From the NCBI GenBank assembly GCA_018398765.1, contig JAHBMJ010000739.1, positions 20,001 to 41,523 of the forward strand: 21,523 nt of DNA, given 5' to 3'. Position numbers and translations under genes: made by a program. Source of the stretch: Chromera velia (lineage: Eukaryota > Sar > Chromeraceae). Shown piece after piece: positions 1-21,523 of the stretch. Position 1 is the stretch's first letter. Each line of letters opens with the position of its first letter. The notes beneath the pieces are model-generated. The model did no database searches. It saw only the letters and a program-made list of their open reading frames with translations, and was not told the origin of the DNA.

Positions 1-944
1 ACTTCTTTTTTTTTTCCGACAAAAAAAAAATTTTCACCCCCCCTCTTACCGGAAGAATCAGACCTGTTTTTTCCGGTAACTCTCAAGGGGGAGGGTTACG
101 GCACTACCCGAAATTTAGGGCAGGAAAGAGAGTGAAATGAGGCTAAAAGAGTAGTACAGCCGCCACTGGCACCCTTCGAGACGCAAGCCAATCTACTTTT
201 CTTGTCCTAACTCCTCATCGTTCTTCCCCACCAGCCTCTTACTAGATTTTCTGCTCCTTTGCCGCCCACCCCAGCCCACTTGTAACGCCGCCGGCCCTGG
301 CCCACTTGTGACGCCGCCGGTCCCAGCTTTGGACCCCACCCTGCCCTTTTATGGCGCCGCCGGCCCCGGCCCCGACCCCGGCAGTCGTGGACGTTCCTTT
401 ACTCGGCGTAAAGTCTCTGCTTGCTGTAGTTTGCTCTCGGCTCTCCATGGTTGCTCGGACTTCTTCCTGTAACGCCGCCGGGCCCGGCCCCGGGCCGGGC
501 CCCCGGCCTCGGCCTGGCCACCGCGGGTTGCCGCCCCTGCCTCCATCCTTGCCCCGGCCTCCATGGATAGACGTTGCTCTGGCCCAGCGCTCCGGCCTGC
601 TCACTGCCTTGATCGGATTCTGCCCGCTCCTCTTCGTTCCTTCGCCTTTCTGTTCTATGGAGACTCACGCGTTGGGGCCAGACAGAGCCAGGGATGGTGC
701 TGGGGCAGGGGCCAAGGTGCCTCAAACATAAAGAAAAGACCCGAACAAAGACAGGCAAGCAGTGAAAGGGAGATAAACGGGAAGCGGGGGCAGGTGACCC
801 CCCCCTTCCTCCCTTTGGCTCTCTCCAGGTTGGCATACTCTCTCTCTTCTCTTTCCAAACCACACTTACTAGATGCATATGACTGACTTTGATAGATAGG
901 CATGGGTGTAAAATAGAACGACTGACATAGACCCTATGAAAATA
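1..944. other. GC-rich low-complexity flank, no gene supported
   Basis: Starts with T and A homopolymers and a 9-bp inverted repeat (46-54 with 71-79). From 276 to 502 a cgccgccgg-containing motif appears four times (near 285, 311, 353, 471). Open frames here on both strands are Pro/Gly/Arg/Ala-rich products of base composition and show no recognisable domain. Confidence 0.6.
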
Positions 945-1760
945 AACCACTGACCCAGAAAGACAGTCGTCACATGGAGCCTCAAATACTGTTCCGCAGT
1001 ATGATCAAAGGCACCGAAACCTATATTCATTCACATTTGCAAGAGGCAATAAAGCTAAAAAAGACGGTTCAAAGCAAATATCTGCTCAACAGTGCATCAT
1101 GAACTAACCCACACAGAGAGACAGAAATGAACACTCACCAGAAAAAAAGTGAAAGCAACCCCAGCTCCTCAGTAAAGGCAAAAAGGAATCCTAGATCCTG
1201 CATGTACTAGTCACAGAGCAAGAAAAGAATGAAGTTTCAGGCGAGGGTCAGAGGTGCATCATGTTCTAACATGATGGAATGGCTTATAAGCTTTGAGGAA
1301 AACAAACGGATAACCCCACCAAAGAGCATGCGAAGGCCAATCTGGCTCCCTCAAACAGCCTAGTGGGAGTCCCAAATCCTGCCTGCAGATACATACCAAG
1401 AACTTCAAGATAAGGAAGTATGGAAGTCTGGGTAAAGGTGGGTCAATACCTGATATGATGCAACGAGGGTTACGGATAGCTCACGTCTGAGAGGAGACAG
1501 AACCTCAAACTCACCAGAAGGAAGACAAAGAGAGCCCTAGTTCCCCCAGCGAGGCAAGCAAGAGCTCAAAAGCTTGCATTGGGGTACATAGCAGAATAAG
1601 ACATCAAGCAAAGATTGGGAGCAAGACGACCCTCTCCAATTTTACCCACAAAACCTACTTGACAGAACGAGATGGGGAAATAAACCCATGCCCAATAGAA
1701 AAGAGACGGCTGAGGTTCTAGCCAAAATCTACTCCCAAGGCGAAGCATAGAGCAGCCTTG
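945..1760. repeat. Possible strongly diverged ~185 bp tandem repeat
   Basis: Related blocks recur near 950, 1130, 1315, 1503 and 1683: an aactcaccagaa-like start, a purine-rich stretch, then ccctag or cctag, an aggcaa-like block and a ctgcatg...tacat-like end. Identity between blocks is low by eye. No gene is supported in this interval. Confidence 0.35.
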
Positions 1761-2263
1761 ACTTTAACAAAAGCGATCTGATCTGAAAACATGAGGAAAC
1801 ATGAGCGGTGAACAGTAAACAGTTCATGAGCAGTGTGAAGAGAAATATGCAGTGTGACTAGCTTACCTTTGTCAAATCAAAGCTCATGCTACATAGCCCT
1901 TCAATTCTACTGCGCGCTTACATCAAAATCGGATTCCGATACAATTTTAAATTCCCTTGAAATTAAGCTTTGCGAGGCCTAGGCAGCGCGCGCGGCCGCC
2001 GCGGACTATATCTTTTTTGGGGGGGGCGCGCGTGGACACGACTATGCGGTCATGCACCGCTCAGGCGCAATACATTTTTTTCTAGCACTCGCTAACTATG
2101 ATTCATAAACGCAAAAATGCACTCGCAAAATGCTTAAAACTCTTTGTTTTTCTTTTTTAATAACTGTTTACTGCCCCAAAATGCTTGCGGGATAGGGTTA
2201 TTTTGGAGACCGTTTTGGTGTTGGAGACCGTTTTGGAAAATTTTTCCTTGTATGCATTCCCAA

Positions 2264-3062
2264 GTCCGTCTTAACTTCAGACAGCTGGAGTTCCATGAAA
2301 GGATGGAAACAAGGAAGGGGGTTGGTGCTCTTCCCTCTGTTGTCTCTTCATGCAAAAAGAAAAGAAAGGCTCTGTTGGCAGGTTTTGTTGACTTTTTAAA
2401 GGCGTTTGACACTGTGCCGAGAGCAAAGTTAATTCAGAAACTGAGAAATGAGGGCGTAAGTAAGGTAGACATCTGCATGATCTGTGAAATATACAGAGAG
2501 GTATGGGGCAAGGTTGACAGGGACTCTATACGTTTTCGGAAGGGCATTGGAGTGAAGCAAAGGGATGCCCTCTCACCTATTCTTTTTCTTCTGTATATAA
2601 ATGATCTCGCCTGTGTGTGTTCTGCAAGCAAGAGCGAGGTAAAGCATGTCAACAAGGCAGTCGAGCGAGAGCGGGCAGATGTAGAAATGGAAGCAGGCAG
2701 TGGAGAGGAGCCAGAGAGCAAGCCAGAGCCAGTTTTGCTGGATGATTGTGTCCTGAACAGTTTGGGTTATGCTGACGATCTCTGCTTTCTTGCCTATTCC
2801 ATCTCAGACCTTCAAAAGAAATTCTCTGCTCTCGAGAAGTATTGCAAAGAATGGAGACTTTAGGTTACAGTCAATCTAAAAAAGATAAAGATTCTCTGCC
2901 TGTCTGCCTCTGTATTTAGGGAAAGCTCCAGTTTGATGGTATATGAAGGGAAAGAGGTTGAATGGGCAACGGAATACACGTATCTGGGGTGCCTGTTCTT
3001 TGAGGGGGGATGCCTCAGTGAGATCTATCAGTTGAATTACGTATTGCTTCGGCCTCCCACAC
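2264..3062 (+). pseudogene. Decayed non-LTR retrotransposon reverse transcriptase
   Basis: Translation gives RT motifs in order: FVDFLKAFDTVPR (motif A, about 2384-2422), GVKQRDALSPILFLLYINDL (motif B, altered from the usual G-V-K-Q-G-D-P), LGYADDLCFLA (motif C with the YADD catalytic box at 2768-2779), then LEKYCKEWRL. A TAG at 2861-2863 interrupts the frame where LINEs normally continue into V-N-x-x-K-T-K; the frame resumes as VTVNLKKIKILCL and EYTYLGCLFF. Homology then slips to another frame near 3030. No ATG precedes the open frame and no endonuclease domain is visible, so this is a 5'-truncated dead copy. The family cannot be named from this fragment. Confidence 0.85.
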
Positions 3063-3778
3063 CCTGGGGGCTGTGTTTGGTCTGATTGCCAGCATGGGTC
3101 CCCTCAGTGAAGATGTGTAGATGACTGTTTTTAGAGCATGTTAGTCCCCTGTCACACTGTACTGCCTCGAATACTTCCCTCTTTGTGATGCCAATCTTCT
3201 TGCAATTGATGCTTTACAGCTCTGTTTTGCACACTGGTCTGGCCGTCTGTCTGCTCGCAGTCTTCGTTTGCCCTCTCTGTCTATTTTCGGCCTGCTTCCT
3301 GCAAAAGCCCTGCTTTGCTCTAGAGTGGCCGACTGGTGGTGCTCGCTTTCGCAAACCATGCACACTGTTCCCGCTGCAATGCTGCGTGCCTGGAAGGGAA
3401 ACACTTGTCCAGAGTTTTTGAGAGCCTCCTTGTGGCTGCTTCGTTGGGCTAGTCTAGATTTTGTTTGTTTGTTGGGGGTGGGAGTGCCACAACACCCTGG
3501 CACCAGCGGGTAGTAGCGACGAAGAGTTCAAGGCAGCGGCTCTTTCTTCTTTAAGGGTAGAGCTAGACATGCAGTTGCGGAAGAGGTCTGCACGCGGCAG
3601 GCGGGGGCTATCGCTTCTTCACATTTCCCTCCTCTTGCCATGCTCACCCCCCTTCAACAAGCTTTTCCCTCCTCTCATTGCCTGTTTGTGTTTCTTTTTT
3701 ACAACAAATCTGCCTCTGCTTTCTACTCCTTTTCCGCCCTCCCTCGATCTGCTCTTACAGTAACCGACGGCTCTCTAC

Positions 3779-4126
3779 ATGTTCGGTTTTTTACGTCTGC
3801 TCTCTTTTAACCTACAAGGCGAAAGCAGTGCTCTGTCTGTTGAATGTAGCGACCACAAACTTTATGTACATAATTCTTGTATTCGGTATGTTGATGACTT
3901 CATGCATAGACTTTCTTCATGTACCAAGTGGCTAGATGAAAAAGAATTCCTACACTGCCTGGCTGACCTGGAATCCATTAATTCAAATGATTGTAACTGT
4001 CCACTCCCCGGTGTATTACTACTAAGTACATCTGAACTCTTCATTCATAATATCATTCGATCGCTTCTACGCTCGCATCCGGTCTGTCTCTTTGATGCCT
4101 GTCTTCCTATTCTAGAAAGTGATTAA
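3779..4126 (+). other. Unassigned 115-codon open frame, possibly LINE-derived
   Basis: ATG-initiated frame with ordinary amino-acid composition (for example KLYVHNSCIRYVDDFMHRLS and WLDEKEFLHCLADLESI), unlike the low-complexity frames elsewhere. No family recognised. Its position between the RT remnant and the CTAA tail suggests it belongs to the element or to an older insertion. It may equally be chance in a less GC-rich stretch. Confidence 0.25.
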
Positions 4127-4216
4127 CTGATCAACTCCACCGGCGACTTAACAAACAACAACCATGCATGTATGTGCCGCCCGGGAGCTTAGCGCTTCAA
4201 CTGGGGTTAGGCATCC

Positions 4217-4244
4217 TCTAACTAACTAACTAAGTAACTAACAC
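4217..4244. repeat. (CTAA)n tail
   Basis: Five imperfect CTAA/GTAA units, ctctaactaactaactaagt and on. Interpreted as the 3' terminus of the LINE. Confidence 0.75.
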
Positions 4245-4726
4245 CCAAACCTTCAAAAAAGCCGCACGGAGAGGCCGGTGCACACTTAATTTGTTTGGTA
4301 AGTGCTCCCTGGCGTACTTTCCGGGTCCATGGTGGTTTTTGATACTTTTCTTAGCCAATGAGGAGCAGAGCTTTCTGGAGCCTTTTTTTGGTGAAAGACA
4401 GCATGCATAGGCTAGGGTATTTCTGTTTTGTAACTGCCATCCGTTTCGCTTTCCGGGGCCATGTCTTGCTCGGCAAGGTTCATATGGCTCTTGTAGCTGC
4501 TTGAGACTTAGATGAGATCTATACACCATCCGTACAGAGACTAACGCGGTCTGGAGTGACGGTCTCCGGATCCCTTCATGAAGACAACGTACAAAGATTT
4601 TTCTATATTATATGAAACAGTATCGGAGTGTCCTTTAGTTTCCTTTATAGTTTTACCTTCTATATAAACTAGAGAATCGTAGAGAAATTGAAAATAATAC
4701 AAATTGTTACAAATTGTCATTTTCAG
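4245..4726. other. Intergenic stretch, no gene seen
   Basis: Mixed-composition sequence between the LINE tail and the tandem array. A short motif ttccgggKccatg occurs twice (near 4319 and 4452). A 99-codon minus-strand frame exists but has no recognisable feature. Confidence 0.5.
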
Positions 4727-5680
4727 CTATGATGATTAATGACGATTTATGATGATTAAGAAGTATCTTGGACTTGTCTAAAAATATTGGTGCATTTAAT
4801 TTTAAAAATTATTAGATAACCCGGCCTGCACCGGCCTATTTTCTCTATTTCTACCCTAATTTGAGAGGGGAAATGTGTGGGTAGAATATGGAGGAAAGCT
4901 TTTAGTAAAATTAGTATTATTTGTAAATGCGGTTGTATTAAGTAAGTTTTTGTATCTGGTTGAACAACGTTAAAACTGTGATGATGCGATTATCGATCGG
5001 AAGTTCAGACTGGTGATGATAATTAATAACAATTTATGATGATTAAGAAGTATCTTGGACTTGTTTAAAAATATTGGTGCATTTAATTTTAAAAATTATT
5101 AAAAATTCTAGTATAACTAAAAAATATTATGACCCGGCCTGCACCGGCCTATTTTCTCTATTTCTACCCCAATTTGAGAGGGGAAATGTATGGGTAGAAT
5201 ATGGAGGAAAGCTTTTAGTATTATTTGTAAATACGGTTGTATTAAGTAAGTTTTTGTATCTGGTTGAACAACGTCAAAACTGTGATGATGCGATTATCGA
5301 TCGGAAGTTCAGACTGGTGATGATGATTAATGACGATGTATGATGATTAAGAAGTATCTTGGACTTATTTAAAAATATTGGTGCATTTAATTTCAAAAAT
5401 TATTAAAAATTCTAGTATAATTAAAAAATATTATGACCCGGCCTGCACCGGCCTATTTTCTCTATTTCTACCCCAATTTGAGAGGGGAAATATGTGGGTA
5501 GAATATGGAGGAAAGCTTTTAGTATTATTTGTAAATGCGGTTGTATTAAATAAGTTTTTGTATCTGGTTGAACAACAGCATTGTCCTAGACTCATGCATT
5601 GCATGATGGCCTATAGACCGATTAATAATAACGTCAAAACTGTGATGATGCGATTATCGATCGGAAGTTCAGACTGGTGA
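4727..5680. repeat. AT-rich tandem array, three units of about 290-360 bp
   Basis: Three near-identical units. The marker aagtatcttgg occurs at 4761, 5048 and 5352, and gattatcgatcggaagttca near 4988, 5290 and 5650. Each unit carries an internal cccggcctgcaccggcc and gagaggggaaat. Unit 1 lacks about 30 bases present in units 2 and 3 and has ~9 extra near agtaaaattagt; unit 3 carries 54 extra bases at 5577-5630. Open frames within units 2 and 3 start at TTG and only reflect the repetition. The array ends about 45 bases beyond the NUP155 stop. Confidence 0.93.
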
Positions 5681-5724
5681 ACGAAGTTGGCTCGGAATGC
5701 GAGAAAGCGCAATCGATTTCCATT

Positions 5725-20539
<14,815 letters not shown>

Positions 20540-21523
20540 TCCTCTGCTCGACCTCTCTTTCTTTTTCTGGAGTACCGCTGTCTCCTCTCTTTCCTGATGA
20601 TAAAAAAGCACCCGTCAGGAAACTCCAAGTGAGCCTGCACATGCTCATGCAAAGGGAGGGGCACTGCGTTCGATGCGAGGATTTCCTTTTCATCGTGGGA
20701 CAGAAAGGAGTTACCCAAAAAAACAAAAAGTCAAGATTAATAGCAAGGAGGACTCAGCACATTATTTCTCTTCGCTTCTTCCAGTCTTGCACGCTCATCT
20801 CGTCGGACTGCCCTTCCGACCTTCCGCTCGCGTTTTTGCTTTCTTCAAGCCTCCAGCCCCTGCATGCACTAAATTTTGAATTCGTCCTCACCTGGATGGA
20901 GTCCAATCAAGCTTTGGCTGGCCGAAAGAATTTCCGAAGATCATACAGTAGCCAGAGTCAAAGCTTTAGAAGCACTGATAGCCAGCTCCGAGAAACCGCT
21001 TGGAAGACCATGCAAGTGTCCCGCGAGGGAAAAGATCGATGTGCTTGTGCCTCGATCGAGCCGAGAGACGAATTTCTGTGTCGACCAAATGCGGATCACC
21101 GACCCTAGACCATTTTGTCTTTTACTGCATAAGAACGAGTGAATGTCAACTGCACTAACAACACACCTGCCTCAAAAAACGGGTTTTTTGACCACACACT
21201 TTTCGTCCTCGGACGCGGAGTGAAGAGATCGACGTGTGATCGTACTGTGATCGTCTTCTCATGTCTTCCCACCATGGGCTGGAAACCCTAGGATGAGAAC
21301 CCAGTGGGCGCCGCCACAATTGCTTAGCGGCTCGCCCATACACAGAATAAAACGCTAGGGCCAGGGGCCTGCCGGCTTACCACTTTAAGCTCGGCTAAGC
21401 TCTCTAGCTACAGACGCATGTTGTATGAAATAACACAGTCAACACGCGTACAGAGAGATCTTCCAAGATACAAGAATAGATTGAATGAAAAGAGAATGTG
21501 TATATGAGGAAGGTGTATAGGGT
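20540..21523. other. 5' flank of NUP155, no other gene supported
   Basis: Presumed promoter and 5'UTR region of the minus-strand gene. I see no clear core promoter motif. A plus-strand frame around 20876-21142 and a minus-strand frame from 20718 look unlike simple repeats, but neither has a recognised domain. The final 240 bases contain GC-rich imperfect palindromes and a tRNA T-arm-like hairpin at 21288-21304. Confidence 0.5.

Larger units (their letters stand above)
2264..4244 (+). mobile_element. Probable extent of 5'-truncated LINE with 3' tail
   Basis: From the RT fragment the sequence continues through eroded coding-like sequence (for example 3340-3430 and 3510-3620) to an imperfect tetranucleotide tail, ctctaactaactaactaagt, around 4217-4244. 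Short simple-repeat tails are typical LINE 3' ends. The link between RT fragment and tail is inference: the middle is too decayed to prove one element, and no target-site duplication was found. Confidence 0.45.

Noticed and set aside
399-950. 183-codon minus-strand frame
   Set aside because: Arg/Gly/Pro/Ser-rich translation of GC-rich sequence without any recognisable motif; equally long frames exist on the other strand.
5074-5680. Two similar plus-strand open frames of 89 and 100 codons
   Set aside because: They start at TTG, lie in AT-rich tandem units and resemble each other only because the DNA is repeated; unit 1 does not preserve the frame.
20876-21142. Plus-strand frame with ordinary composition (KALEALIASSEKPLGRPC)
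   Set aside because: No ATG at its start, no recognised domain and no clear splice context; kept only as a note on the 5' flank.

Overview
The window is nuclear DNA from a intron-rich microbial eukaryote. I infer this from a protein-coding gene interrupted by 24 GT-AG introns, strand-biased CA/GA microsatellites, a decayed non-LTR retrotransposon and short tandem arrays. A chromerid or other alveolate alga would fit, but that is a guess from general style and not from a diagnostic sequence.

The main content is one complete gene on the minus strand, from an ATG at 20539 to a TAA at 5725. I assembled it by hand as 25 exons (6504 coding bases, 2167 residues plus stop). Codon phase is conserved across every proposed junction, and exon after exon lines up in order with the large scaffold nucleoporin Nup155/Nup170: N-terminal beta-propeller (exons 1-15), then alpha-solenoid (exons 15-25). 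It is about 1.5 times the usual length of ~1390 residues because of Gly, Ala, Ser and Gln-rich insertions. Nup155 belongs to the inner ring (Nup93 subcomplex) of the nuclear pore. Two exon ends are less certain: the 3' end of exon 9 (16450 or 16422) and the 3' end of exon 19 (8952).

The introns share an unusual splice grammar. All 24 donors have G at intron position +5, and 19 of 24 read GTNNGT. Position +3 is C in half of them and rarely A. The acceptors are mostly TGCAG (17 of 24), and several sit directly on (CT)n(GT)n microsatellites. One donor lies inside a (GT)n tract. One intron holds complementary (GT)n and (CA)n tracts that could form a long hairpin.

Downstream of the gene, on the low-coordinate side: 4727-5680 is an AT-rich array of three ~290-360 bp tandem units ending about 45 bp past the stop codon. 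2264-4244 looks like a decayed plus-strand LINE, with RT motifs, a nonsense codon, a frameshift and a (CTAA)n-like tail. 945-1760 looks like a strongly diverged ~185 bp tandem repeat. 1-900 is GC-rich low-complexity sequence with inverted repeats. Upstream of the gene, 20540-21523 holds the presumed 5' region with no gene I can name. I see no bacterial-type operon, CRISPR array, rRNA or convincing tRNA gene.
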